DNA from: Bryum argenteum
Lineage: Eukaryota > Streptophyta > Bryopsida > Bryales > Bryaceae
Assembly: GCA_037043015.1 (NCBI GenBank)
Contig: CM073324.1
Location: 9,507,013 to 9,571,012, forward strand
DNA length: 64,000 nt
Direction: 5' to 3'
Positions 35,129 to 47,399 of this stretch are shown in pieces. Position 1 is the stretch's first letter; every line of letters begins with the position of its first letter. Below the pieces are notes generated by a model. The model ran no database searches, had not been told where the DNA came from, and saw nothing but the letters and a program-made list of their open reading frames with translations. Made by a program: the position numbers and the translations under genes.

Positions 35129-35660
35129 CCTCAATTTCCTTGTGTGTTGTTGGAGCTTGAAAACTCAAAACTACAATTTTTTACCTCTATGGGATTAAGG
35201 CAAAATTTATAACCATTTTAAGACTTTCAACCATAAGATCTTATTAAAAAGCCTATCTTTTGTCACTGGTCCAAAAATTGACATTGGATCACAATATCCA
35301 AAGTCTGAAATTTCTGAAAACTTTGAAGCTTGCTTGTACAAAGATGGAGGTTGCCCTTGTAGAATTGGTAATCTTTTTGACTTAAGGCCCTTTGAAACTC
35401 AAACAATTATTGGGTTCGTATTCCTAAAATAATAGTTTAAAAATTCTCAAAAATGAAAGTTTTTTCTGGCCGCCTAAAGTATGGAAAGTGAAATTTACAA
35501 TAAAAAACTCTAAAATCAACATTTGACTAGTGAAATTTACAATAAAAAACTCTAAAATCAACATTTGACTCTACAGTTTGTTGCACACACACCTTGTACT
35601 ATAGGAAACACTCAGCAGAAATCTCATTCAAATATATAAGTTTTAACCTGAGAACTTAGG
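35129..35660. mobile_element. Relic of a second long TTAA-type subfamily
   Basis: The start 'gacccctcaatttccttgtg' and several internal blocks match the element that begins at 63073 ('cccctaaagttccttgtg'). A 43-bp piece around 'gaaatttacaataaaaaact' is tandemly duplicated near 35487-35570. Degraded and non-coding. Confidence 0.5.
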
Positions 35661-36052
35661 CTGCTAGAAATGGCAAAAGTCCATATCAGGCTGAGACTTC
35701 ATCCAGGCGTGTACTGTTAGCTCACTTCCACAATCCGGAAGCTTTTCCAAGTTGCCACCCAGCCTTCAACTTCACCGTTCATACCGTCATCATCCATACG
35801 ATCACCGTCCATCACCATCCATCACAAGGTTAGAGAATAAAAAAGACATGTCCCACAAAAATATCGTATATTATTAGGAGGAACAAGACATACAAGACAC
35901 TCCTCGAAGACAAACCACTGATTACACACGTATGTAGGTAATGCTGATGATCCTAACACTCGAAAAACCATTCCCGCACGCTTATCTATACTGACAAACC
36001 ATCTCTCCTAAGGTGAAGAGACTAGACTCAAGTCTTCAGATGTATTGATATT

Positions 36053-39000
36053 CTAGATATTCAGAGGTGGTGCTGTGGAAACTGGACGCGTAATGACAGG
36101 GGCAGCTCGGCTCTGCGAGTGTCGATGACGAGGGGGAAGCTCTGAGGGAGCTTTGTTTCTCACTGAACTGGGTCGAGAACCATGTCCACTTGTTCCAGAC
36201 TTTTCTCCACCTCGCTTATCTCGATGATGTGGGCTCGGGGAAGCGGATGAAGCACTCTTCCCGTTACGCCGGAGGGGCTTGCTCTGTGAAGATGTCTTCC
36301 CTCGCTGATGCGTGTGATGACTAGTACCGCCCAAGGCAGCTCTAGCCACACTGTCCACTGATGCGTCTCTCGCAGAAACAGCCTTCATCGCCTGCTTGTT
36401 GAGGTATACGACTTGTGGAGCGATGTTGCTGATCAACTTCCGCAACGCCTCCTCGCCAAGGTTGCTGTGCAATGGATTTCCCAAAAGGTTGATTGCCTGC
36501 AGAGAGTTGTAATTGGCGGCCAGCTGTCCGATTGACTTGCCTGATGCGAGCTTGTTGTGACTCAAATCGATGATGCTAAGTTTCAGTAGTCGATGCAGCC
36601 CATCCACCTCACTTAATTTGTTCCCAGCCAAGTAGAGCTCTCTCAAAGAAGTACAACTGGCCAAACCTGAATCGTTGACCAGTAGTTAATAAATGTGTGT
36701 GACCGTTCAAAGCAATGGCATTCTTATCAAGACAATGACTATTCACGGCACCTGTTGATTAGATCGAAATTCATAGACATTGATATTAATATATGAAGAG
36801 TTTCACACATCAATGATAAAACAATCAGACACTGAAAGACACCTACAACACGTTCTGTATCCACTCACCATGTCCAATCCTCAAAAGTCGATTGTGCGAC
36901 AAGTTCAGCACACGTAACCGCGTAAGTTCGCGGAGCCCTTCGATAACAACAATCTTGTTCTTTGACAGATCCAACGTGTGTAAGCTCTTCGGAAGACACC
37001 CCGGTAAGATGCGTACTGTAGAAGTAAAAAAGATCGTATCAGCACATCTCAAAATGCACATATCAATGCACATGTCACAGAATGCTTGAAGTCCTCGAAG
37101 TTGCAGCATGGGTCACAAAATGTCACGTCGGCATAAAGTACATTCAATTCTATAATAATTACAATGCCCATTAATGAGATTAAAAAGTGACAGTCATTAC
37201 CGATGGCATTGGCAGAGAGGTTGAGAGTCTTCAGATTGTTGTGCACACCAAGGGGTGGAACGAGCTTCAAACCCACACCAGAGAAATGGGCTACCGTAGA
37301 CAATGGATTCACTGACCGCGCAATGAAGTTTGCCATCTCATTATCTGCATCCGGGAAATGGTCTCCCTGATGATTTCTGCGGTCCAGAAGAGCACTCCCA
37401 TCTACTGACGTCGAATCAGAACGGGATGCTTTTGCTCGAAAAAAAGAAGCTGCTGGTGCTGAAGGCTCAGTATCCGAATAAGCTATACCTTCAGCTTCTT
37501 CATCTGCTAAGAGAGGATATTGATCAATACTGCTGATCCACTCTTCAACCCTTCTCATGTCAGGTTGATCCGAAATAGACACCTTCAAGTCCTTTCTCCC
37601 GTCATCATGAGCCGAAGGCGGATCGTCAAAATAAGCCTCCTCAGTTTCTGCAACTCCATCAGGCACAGTACTCATGTGTGGGACATCACTACAAGCATCG
37701 TCCTCTACACCCTCCCCAATCACAGCACATGGTCCACTGCGAACACTCTCAGGATGATAAACATCGCTCTTCGAATAAGATTCATCAACCTCCAGCTTTG
37801 GGGTACCACTGTAACAATCAACATCTGAAGAATAGCCGGTGCCACCGGAAATCAGAAGCCTCTCAGACCTACTCAGAGACGAACTGGCTATTAAACGGCT
37901 GGCCTCAGGATGGATAGTACGGTGTGAGATGAGTAACATCTTCCACCATGGCTTCTGCTTGATGACTGAGGGACCACTCTCAGGAAACCTCCAATTCAAA
38001 CGCACGTCTTTGGCATCTTCTGAATGAGTACTACCATGTACACCCCGCGGTAAAAGGAAGGAAAAATCACGTCCACTCACATTCAGACATGAAGGGCTTC
38101 CTTCAGAAACTGGTACTAGATCCTGCTCAGTTCGTTGAGATGACTCGTGCTGAGGCATTAGCCCCAGGTCATACAGACCTCCTTCACTACGAGCCTTTTT
38201 AAGAGTATGGTCGGCATGCTGAGATTGGGTGTGAAATTGACCGTCCTCCACGTCCTCAGCGGAACGGCCCAAACTTGAGTTATCATCGTGATAAACACCT
38301 GGGTCACTAACGTAGTCTCCAATTGCTTCCTCATCGAAGTAATGACTCGCGGCTGTATCAGACCCGTGAGCCATGTTGGAGTGAAACTCATAATATGTAG
38401 CAGCCCCATTATCCCCGCTAAAGCCTGAGCGCTGCTCATCCGGTGAATGCTCACCACTGCCCGACCCCTCAGATTGAATCTGAATAATACAAGAGTCTGC
38501 AGCCTCTGCACTCCAAAACACACATTTCGAGCTACTAAGTCGCCAAGGTCAAACAGCTGATAATCGATAATGGAAACTAAAGAAAACCACGAGATATGAT
38601 CTATTGTACAGAAGCAATGATTATTGAAGAAGATCCGCAGAACGATGGTGAGTGTAGAGAGTTTAGCACGTACTTTCCAGCTCCTCATCTTCATCGCCCT
38701 CGTAGGCATCTTCCCGAACTGACTCGCCATCCGCCATCTGAGAGGCAATCTTCACGTGCAAGTCAACCTCGTCATAATTTGACACATTTACGGCCTTCGT
38801 GTCAAATTCAAACTCGGTATGGCTCGATTTAAGGACTTCACCACAATCAGGACCGCTTCGCTCTGTCCAGCTAGACATATCAGTCTTAGCCCATTCTGCA
38901 ATCGAGGGGACAGACAGTAGCTGCTTCGAGATAATTCCAGTTGACATTGCAGATTTATCATTGTCCGCTGTCAGATCCAATACTTCGAATGTGTTATCCT

Positions 39001-39300
39001 CCCTCGCCATGAAGCCTTTCTGAGAATTCTCAGACAAATTATCGCTGTCTTTTGATAAGAGTGTCTTCCGCGATGACTCCATAACACTATTGCTTTCCAA
39101 ACATTCTGCTGGAGTAATAACCTGTCCCCAAAAAGCAAGACGTTAGGAATAACATTTCTACTAAAGCACTCATCACAGCAGATTACTCAAAAACGACGAG
39201 AAGGATGTAATGATTCAAAGGGTATCCACATAGTGCAGTGATATACCTTCACTTTCGATTTACGAGTAAACATTGATGTCAAGCAGGCTATCTTGCCCAT
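36053..39300 (-). CDS. Plant leucine-rich-repeat protein (outer arm dynein light chain 1-like)
   Basis: Five minus-strand exons (39300-39247, 39121-38674, 38505-37201, 37015-36869, 36666-36053) join without a frame break to 855 aa. The start MGKIACLTSMFTRKSKVK resembles the conserved short N-terminus of plant proteins annotated 'outer arm dynein light chain 1' (At1g78230 type). A long acidic, Ser-rich and probably disordered region follows (about residues 20-560). Then come SDS22-like LRRs: NLKTLNLSANAI, SLHTLDLSKNKI, RLRVLNLSHNRL, SLRELYLAGNKLSEVDGL, LKLSIIDLSHNKL and LQAINLLGNPLHSN with an LRR cap. The tail is basic and Ser/His/Arg-rich. The dynein name is inherited from the LRR match and does not imply cilia. 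The function is not known to me; it may be a scaffold. Confidence 0.9.
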
Positions 39301-41312
39301 GATTCCCCTAGCCGCAGAGCTCTGAGCGTGTCACGTGACAGATAACTAGCTCCTTCGATCCCTCCTCACAGACCGTTTCCCCACCAAAAACAACCTTGCA
39401 CCAGAATCCCTTCTCTCCAAATTCCATCAAGAAACAAGAGTGCATTTGCACTTGAGGTCACAATAAGGCAAAAACCTCGCGAATGGTGGCAAAGACCATT
39501 AGTGTTACTGCTGCGTGCTATATCGCTCAGAAATGTAGGTGTGCGTTTTTTTTTGTTTTTTTTTTGTTTTTTTTTCCTTTGTCTATCCCCTCGTTCTTCT
39601 GCTTTCCCCTGAAAATAAATAGTTGACGACCAAATCTACAAGAAAACTATCGGGTACAATATCGAGACTGTCAAGCCGACAGACGGGGACGAGGTCAAAT
39701 CCTGACCCCAAGCGAGCTGTCTACATTGATATCAATCAAAAGGTCGTTCTTGAAGCCACATTAGCCGTAATCCAATGCCAACCCCTGCACCATGCGACAA
39801 GCCCTCCAGACCTGCGAGTTAATAGCTTTCTGATGTCCCGCAAGGGCTAGGCAACCGCCAAGGCCCCACACCTGCCCACCGGTGCGAGACGGGGGTATGA
39901 TAAAGTCTGCCAGAGTGAACCCTCAGTATTACAATTTTTTAAATGAATATCCTCCAAATCCCGTCAACAGCGTAACCTGCATCATCATGGAAGACGAGGA
40001 AGAGCACTCAGAAAATAACTTCGCCGAAAAGGATAGCACGGAGATATGTGCTGCGACATACTGAAACATACATGAACGGGAATATAACCTACACAACTGC
40101 TGCACATCGGAGCATTTTCTGTCCACAACCCGCTAGATGCGAATTTAACCAAAGACAAAAATCAACAAAAGACCTACAAACACTCATGAAAAGAAGGATT
40201 CGATTCGCTTCAATATACATATTCAACGTAACTGATCAAAGATTCCAAAAGCTAAAATCAAGTAACAAATCTCGGCTAAGATACGCTAATCTCCTCAAAT
40301 GAGAAAATTCCTACCAGAGATAAGCAATTCCAATATCACGCTGGACTTCGAGCAAATAAGATAAAGCATCACACCACTTCACCAAACGACGGAAAGATAA
40401 CTGAGCTGCAGCCAGCACGCACATACATGACCTCAACAATCAACACCAATCCAATCTACACGCTACAGCGCACACAACAAAAGAACAAAACGAAAAACAA
40501 AAAACAAAAGCAAGAGAGGATCAACATCCGCCTCAACAAACGAGACTTACAACAACTCCGTCGCGCCCAAAGCTGATCACAAGCAGAGAAATCTTGACTT
40601 GAAAACTTTCCGCCGCGAGCGAATTCCACAAAGCAATCTATCGACTACTGGACAAATCCAGGACGATCATAACCCTAGCTTCTTCAGATTCACAAACATC
40701 CACAAAACCCTGGCGCCGCCAGTCTAATATCGCCGAAGTGGCGCACCACCGCAAATGCAGAGAGCGATCAAGTGTGTGCGAGTACCTCCGACATCCGCGA
40801 AGGCGCAAGCGAGCAAAGATCGAGATGGCCAGACCTGCAAGACTTGGATAGAGTGCTAAGAGGTAGCGCAATGGCGGGCAAGATGGAACTCTAGAGCAGC
40901 AGCAGTTCCTGAATTTGCTGGCGTGGGCGGTGATCGTGCGAAGGCTAGGGTTGCGAAGGACCACACAAAACAACAAAACGAAATGCACGCACCTCCCCTA
41001 TTGTGGCCTTCTTGTGCTCCACAAGCCACACCTCTGGTTGTCTGTCCACGGAGCCATGTGCCACCACCTTTCTGCCGCGCGTCCGCGTCTCTCCGCGGGG
41101 ACGGCTTTTGACGCGGTCTTGTCTGTTGGCCTGCGCGCTTTTAGGAGGTCGAGCTGCGGTGGGTGGATACCAGATTCGAAGATTTTTTTCACATTAATTT
41201 TCTTTTGCATTAATTAGCCTCTGGAGCACTGAACGGAGAGTACCGGCATTTAGTGGCAGTCCACCCTGGATAAATGTTACACTTATAAATGTTGATTCAC
41301 TGTACGTGATAA
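39301..41312. other. 5' region of the LRR gene; no other gene recognised
   Basis: Poly-T tracts lie at 39548-39580. From about 40550 to 41170 the sequence is more GC-rich and contains the plus-strand words AACCCTAGCTT (40672) and GCTAGGGTTGCG (40943), possibly the promoter and a leader exon of the LRR gene. No protein family was recognised in the short frames. Confidence 0.4.
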
Positions 41313-41661
41313 CCATTGAACGCCCATGGGTTCTGAAACGGGCAGCCCAAAATTGGATCACAGCATCGTCTGAACTTGGGCATCATGAATAGTGCATTAG
41401 GAAATCAGAAACCATTCTATGATGAGCTTGCAACCTCCTACAAGGTTATATATTACCCCAACCTACCTACCACAATTCTTTCAAAGCACAAAATCACTTA
41501 TACAATTTGTGATTTGAATTGTAAAATTTCACTTCTTGAATGCATCATGAGAAGGTGACTAGTTTGACACTAAAATATAAGTGAAAGGTTGAGTACAATG
41601 AGAGCTGCAAAGAAAATTTTGTTGGAAGCAAGCCACTTGGGCTTACTTGAACGTTTAAGGA
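41313..41661. mobile_element. TTAA-type short MITE, copy 5
   Basis: It starts near CCATTGAACGCCCATGGG, carries the family blocks 'gggcagcccaaaattggatc' and 'gatgagcttgcaacctccta', and ends ACGTTTAAGG followed by TTAA (41662-41665). The left flank has changed to ATAA. Non-coding. Confidence 0.75.
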
Positions 41662-41665
41662 TTAA

Positions 41666-43651
41666 CAAAATTGTACTCCTCTCTCATTGCTAAATGGAAC
41701 TTAAACATTGTTAAATGTTATTATTAATTTACTCACCTCTTTGTTAATATATCACTTGTAAATGTTATTCTATAGATTACATTCACTGATGTGATGACAT
41801 CCATTATAGAATTTCAACCCTTTAAAAGTGGCAAAAGCCACTAGATTTGACTATTGGTTATATTAGGTTTTCAATTAATTAGTCATTTAATTACTCAAGT
41901 GACTTAATTGGCTTATAATTGGAAAGTGAAAGTTAAGGTTGCAAGTTTATGGAGGCTATGAGGGTTTTGGAGGTTTCGAGGGTGTAATATTTTTTATTTA
42001 AATTTATATTGAGGATAAGCTTTGGGAAGTGAAGCGACTTAATAAATGCTTTAAAGATCGGGGATTACTATGTATTACACAAGTGCTTTTATTTCAAATT
42101 AGTATCTCACACTTGTGGCAGTTCAAAAGTTTAACACATCTATGAGTGAGAAGACAATCTCAAGGCTTCTCATAAACAAAGCTTTGTGCTTGGATATAAT
42201 AACAAATTAACCGCATCCAATGAGAGCTCGCAAGTGTCTCTCACTTGCAATTGAAAAAGCTACATTTGCATGGTCTTTTATAAAAAAAAAATCATTCTTA
42301 ACAACTATTAAGATCAAGTTCCGTGCAACATTACAAGGAAATTTTACGCTCATCTTTCTAGAGCAATACGGAGCAAAGAGTGTTGCCTTTAAAAGGAATG
42401 GGTAGTGGAATTAAAGAACCGCTATAGATTACGGGTTTCGTGCAGTATAGTGAAGCAGCCTCTACTGACACTACATAGAAGAGAAAGATTAGAATTCAAA
42501 AGATCAAAAACAAACTTGCAACTTACAACCTGTCGACGTATCCAATATAGATAAAACTGGGTACTTGTATATATTTGAATTTTTTAACTTAAACCTTAAT
42601 TTTGCTTTAAAATTTAATTGTTGTTGAATCTAACATTGCGGTACAACTTTATATTACCGTAGAATTGATACAAAAAAGTTATTTTATTTTGGAGATGAAG
42701 TCTCGTGAATTTAGTATCCAAAATTCTACACTTAAATTCAATCAAATCAAATCGTAAAACTGTACCAATAATTAGATTTTTGTCAACACATTAGTGAATG
42801 TTTTTGTTAGCAAAGTATATGCAAATCGAGTGAGTCTATTGCAATTTATTTGCAATGTGTTGTTATCACATTACAAAACAATTCCAAATTCTTCATCATT
42901 CCTATAAGATTACCTAAACAAACCATCATATCTTTGGTAGTAAGCATTAAATATAGAGTATTTAATTTAAAGTGATTTCCACAAATACTGGAGCTAAAGA
43001 GCATTGATGTTAGCCTTTCAATGTGTTCACAATCTAAGAATTAAATCCTAAAACTGAAGTACTAGCAAGAGTAGAAGGTAAGTAGGACAACGACGTGTTT
43101 AGGGGGAGTTTTGGTGACCAAGAGGTTCTTTCCGACGAAGTTTCCATAAAGACAACAGACTAAGGTTCTTCTTGTTGTTGCCGTTGTTGTAAAAGAGCAC
43201 CATCGCTGTTTGCTTGTCCTCACTCACAACAACTCCTCCTACATTGCGACCGTATAACATCCGGATATGTTGTTTGCATCCTCCCAAAAGAGATTTTTTT
43301 AAAATACAAAAAAAGAACTCAAACTCAAACCCTGAATCCTGAGTAATGATCTATCCGGAGAAGAGAAGTGATCTATAAAATGCGTTGTGTCAAGCCGTTA
43401 ATGAAAGATAAATGTATAAGTTGGGTTTCTACGTTATAGATTTAGATTCTTAGTTTACGGGGTTATCTGAAATATCTTGTCACTTTTTAGTGAATGGGGT
43501 TTATAATTACCTGTTGTAGGAGCTTTTTCCTTCATATTGGAAGCTTCTTACTTTTGTACTTGATTTTTTGGTACTTTCTTTATAGATTTTGTTTTACAAG
43601 TGCTCAAGGTGGCTCTACCTTGTCTTCTTATTTCAAATTTAGAGGACTATT
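41666..43651. other. AT-rich intergenic stretch
   Basis: No gene, RNA or repeat family shared with the rest of the window is seen in this 2-kb AT-rich region. Confidence 0.4.
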
Positions 43652-44126
43652 AACAAGCAATTAAGCAATTATGCACTTGTACGTTTAAAAGTGCACTTAT
43701 GTAAATAACCTCCAATGTGCACTTGAAAACCCAAATATATGGCTTGGTGAATGGGTTCTTTGATAAAAAAGTTCACTAGTTGAAAACCATATAATTTTTG
43801 CACAATAATACATATTAGAAAATAAGTAGTTTTACCCAATGTCCTCAATAATGATTTGTAATATTTGTCAATTGATATGGTAAAGTCCTACTTGCGACAT
43901 AATACATAGTACCCGGAAAATAATAAACTTGATACATTTGTATAATACTGTAAGAAACATCCAATAAAATTCTAAGGATCAATTATTGATTTTAATCCCG
44001 TCATCTAGGCTGCCCAAAATAGCAAAAATCCACTTTGACTTTCTTGAATCTTGAGAGGTTAGTTCATCATCAATCCTCCAAGCTCCCGTCGAGGTTGGAC
44101 TAGTTTCATAGCCAATCCCAGCAACA

Positions 44127-44132
44127 ATGATT

Positions 44133-44169
<37 letters not shown>

Positions 44170-44210
44170 CAATTTTTTTTTTTTTTTCATTTTTAAAAAA
44201 AAAAAAAAAT
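44127..44210. repeat. Long interrupted homopolymer tract
   Basis: Near-continuous T runs with short breaks, then an A run. Such tracts recur at 44715-44767, 44860-44893 and 45060-45086 in the same element, each next to a GC palindrome unit. Confidence 0.85.
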
Positions 44211-44364
44211 TCAGCATGGCAAGGGGTGTGCGGGCGCACACCCCTAGGTTTAGGGTTTTTAAACGTTGCAGCCGTCAATAATTAGGGTTTTTGCAAAATC
44301 TTCCTAATTTCTTCTATTTCTTCTCCCAAACCCTACTACCACCTCTCATATCTTATTCTCATTT

Positions 44365-44608
44365 CTCTCAAACCTCACAACCACTTCATCTCTCAAACCT
44401 CACAACCACTTCATCTCTCAAACCTCACAACCACTTCATCTCTCAAACCTCACAACCACTTCATCTCTCAAACCTCACAACCACTTCATCTCTCAAACCT
44501 CACAACCACTTCATCTCTCAAACCTCACAACCACTTCATCTCTCAAACCTCACAACCACTTCATCTTTCAAACCTCTCAACCACTTCATCTCTCAAACCT
44601 CACAACTA
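44365..44608. repeat. 25-bp minisatellite, about ten units
   Basis: The unit CTCTCAAACCTCACAACCAC plus TTCAT repeats about ten times almost without change, degrading at the right end. It lies inside the 2.3-kb element. The unit is not a multiple of three, and three units make a 75-bp apparent coding period; the resulting peptide is an artefact. Confidence 0.9.
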
Positions 44609-44730
44609 CCACATACTAATCTCACCTTCTCCTTTTATTCTACACCTTAGTATGTTTCTTTGGAATTAGGGTTTGAATGACGTCATCACTCATCAGCCGC
44701 CACAACCGCCAAAAATTAGGTTTTTTTTTT

Positions 44731-44749
<19 letters not shown>

Positions 44750-44767
<18 letters not shown>

Positions 44768-45400
44768 CCCAAAAATTTATATTTGGATTTGAGCATTTAG
44801 GCCTAGCAAGAGGTGTGCGGCCGCACACCTCTTAATAATTTTAATATTATTATTATTATTGTGTTTTTTTTTTTTTTTTTTTTTTTTTTTTCCCCAAAAT
44901 TTTTTTATATGGATTTGAGCGTTTAGGCCCAAGAGGGTGTGCGGTGCACATCTCTTAATATATATATTTTTTCCAAAAATTTAGATTTGGATTTGAGCAT
45001 TTAGGCTCAAAGAAGGGTGTGCGGCCGCACACCTCTTAATAATTTTAATATTATTATTATTATTTTTTTTTTTTTTTTTTTTTTTCCCAAAATTTTTTTA
45101 TTTGGATTTGAGCGTTTAGGCCCAAAAGAAGGGTGTGCGGGTGCACACCTCTTAATATATATATTTTTTTCCAAAAATTTAGATTTGGATTTGAGCATTT
45201 AGGCCCAGAAGAAGGGTGTGCGGCGCACACCTCTTAATAATTTTTTTAAATTTTTTTATTATTATTTTTTTCTCCCAAAAAATTTAGATTTGGACTTTAG
45301 TGTTTAGGCCCAAAGAAGGAATGTGTGGCCGCACACCTCTTCATTTTTATTTTTGCGGTTCGTTTATAGGGTTTAGGCCTAGTAAGGGGTGTGATTATGC
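44750..45400. repeat. Irregular tandem array of units with GC-rich palindromes
   Basis: Five to six units of roughly 80-150 bp share the order 'atttggatttgagcatttag', then 'gccc', then a palindrome such as AGGTGTGCGGCCGCACACCT, then 'cttaataatttt' and a T run. The palindrome at 44808-44833 is perfect over 26 bp. Variants (GGGTGTGCGGGTGCACACC, GGTGTGCGGCGCACACC) sit near 44936, 45016, 45133, 45216 and 45324. Confidence 0.85.
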
Positions 45401-45957
45401 ATAGTTGTTATTGCAACTAAAGGTTTCTTTTCTCTGAATTCCACATCTACAATTACCCTTTTCAAATCCCATTCCCTCTCAAACCCCACCTTGTGCTACC
45501 ACAAACCATCGCACTATATACCCCCTCGCGCACTCTAAACCCTAATTTGAATTTTATCCTTTAATTTAAAACTAAAAATTAAAAATTGAAGGTTGTGTGC
45601 GTATACACCGCTTGAAGGTATTTAATTACCTAACCCCCCTAAAGTTTGCTAAAGTGACCACAATGACGATTTGAATAATTTCTTCTGATTTCCTAGATTC
45701 TAGCTCTAGCTCCAAATCGAGATTGGAATCATTAAAATAATATTGTTTGAACTTGATTCTAGCTAATTTTATGAAGCCTACTTTCTACTCCAATTTGAAA
45801 ATATGATAAATATTTAAATTGAATGTGTGAGATTTTGAATTTAAAAAAAAACAAAAAAAACAAAAAAAAAAACCCAATTCCAGGCAAATTCTTGTGGTTT
45901 AGTTGTTGAAATTAGTGCACTTAGCCAAGTGCATAAATGCTTAATTGTGTGTTTATT

Positions 45958-46528
45958 CTTTCATGTGATTTTGTGATTTTGATCTTTTCATAGTGTCTAT
46001 GCATGTGCTCTCTTTGTTATGCATTTTTTTTACTTTCCTCTTCGGTACTTTATATTTTTCTTTAACAAAATTTAAAAAATAAAAATAAAAGGTGTTCTAA
46101 AATAATTTTAAAAAATAAATTATAAAATTATTGCAAAAAAATAGTTTTTTTTTTTTTTTTTGGTCAATTAAATAAAATTTTATACATCCATAATTAATGT
46201 ACATTTTATTAATTTATATTTTATACAACTAGAATTTCTCCTAAAAAATGTTAATTTCTAAACTATAACTATAGACAATCAATATATTCATAATTTCAAG
46301 ACTTATGGTCCTTGGAGAGGAAAACTTGACAAACAATAATTTGTGATATTAAAAATATTATCTAACAATTTAATACTTTATCACAAATCAGTACATAATC
46401 ATTGAATATAGTTCCTAATTATATAGTATACTTCTTTCCAATCCATTTATAAAACATGAATTATTAACTATCCTCACATTAATTACAAGGTGGTTAGGGT
46501 TTTAATCATCATTCTCACTGTAAAACAC
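45958..46528. other. AT-rich segment between two related elements
   Basis: About 570 bp of very AT-rich sequence with no gene seen. It separates the right end of the 2.3-kb element from the left end of the 12.8-kb element. Confidence 0.4.
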
Positions 46529-47399
46529 AATAAACACGCAATTAAGCAATTATGCACTTTGCCAAGTGCACTCAATGGCATGTCAAAACAACAACATTTT
46601 CCTCCAAAATGAAAAAAAACAACAAAAATTCCACACAAAAAAAAAAATTTAAATGTGGAGGCACTAAACTTAAACTAATGAGAAATAGTATTTTTTTAAT
46701 AACAAATTTGTTGCTAAATCATGTTTTATTGCTTTGTAAATACTACCAAATTATTATATTCAAATATTGCCAACATCTATTTTATTATTTTGTGTACCAT
46801 ATAATTTTTTGGAATACAAATCCCAATGGATCAATATGAAGGACAACGTCACGTCTTGGAGTGCAAAAATTGAAATTTAAAGAATTTCAAAGATTCAATT
46901 TTGTCCTTGAACTTCCTATAGTGTTTCTTTTTAGATTCAATACAATTTTGATTACGAACTTCTACGTTGTACATTGCTATATGACATTTATATACTATTT
47001 TTGGCATTTATACAACAAACATACTTTATAAGAGATAAAAGGCCAACATGTGCTATTCAACGAGAAAATATGTAGCATCTCGCTCTATATTATATGAAAA
47101 TCCATACATAAAATTCATAAACGTCTTTTTAAACGATAGTAAATACTATAATATAACATGCATAATACTATAACCAAACATCTCATACTTTGCTCAAACA
47201 TATCAATCAAACCTAACATAACACCTAAACATCATATTGACTTGCTACTTATAAATCTCTGATGCTCTAATCATCCTCCTCCATTGTCCTACCTCAGATC
47301 GCTTTCATAGGCCTCATGTACCATATACGATCCACTGTCGCCAAAACACCGGGGATCAATAGAATCTTGAAGACCGACGGACGCAGACTCATCGTGCGT

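Larger units (their letters stand above)
43652..45953. mobile_element. 2.3-kb non-autonomous DNA element, AATTAAGCA-end family
   Basis: Ends are AACAAGCAATTAAGCAATTA at left and the inverse of AACACACAATTAAGCATTTA at right. It is flanked by the 4-bp repeat TATT (43648-43651 and 45954-45957). The interior has no long coding frame. It holds long interrupted poly-T tracts, a 25-bp minisatellite and a series of GC-rich palindromes. The termini match those of the 12.8-kb element at 46533-59313, so it is probably mobilised by the same machinery. Confidence 0.75.

Noticed and set aside
40638-40988. 116-codon minus-strand frame upstream of the LRR gene
   Set aside because: Cys/Arg/Leu-rich composition without a recognisable family; probably leader or promoter of the LRR gene.
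43979-44278. Lys-rich open frame on the minus strand
   Set aside because: It is translated poly-T/poly-A tract.
44365-44608. CRISPR-like array
   Set aside because: The 25-bp units are head to tail with no unique spacers, in a eukaryotic element; it is a minisatellite.
44291-44650. 119-aa open frame (SQTSQPLHLSNL repeats)
   Set aside because: Produced by the minisatellite period, with no start context or homology.
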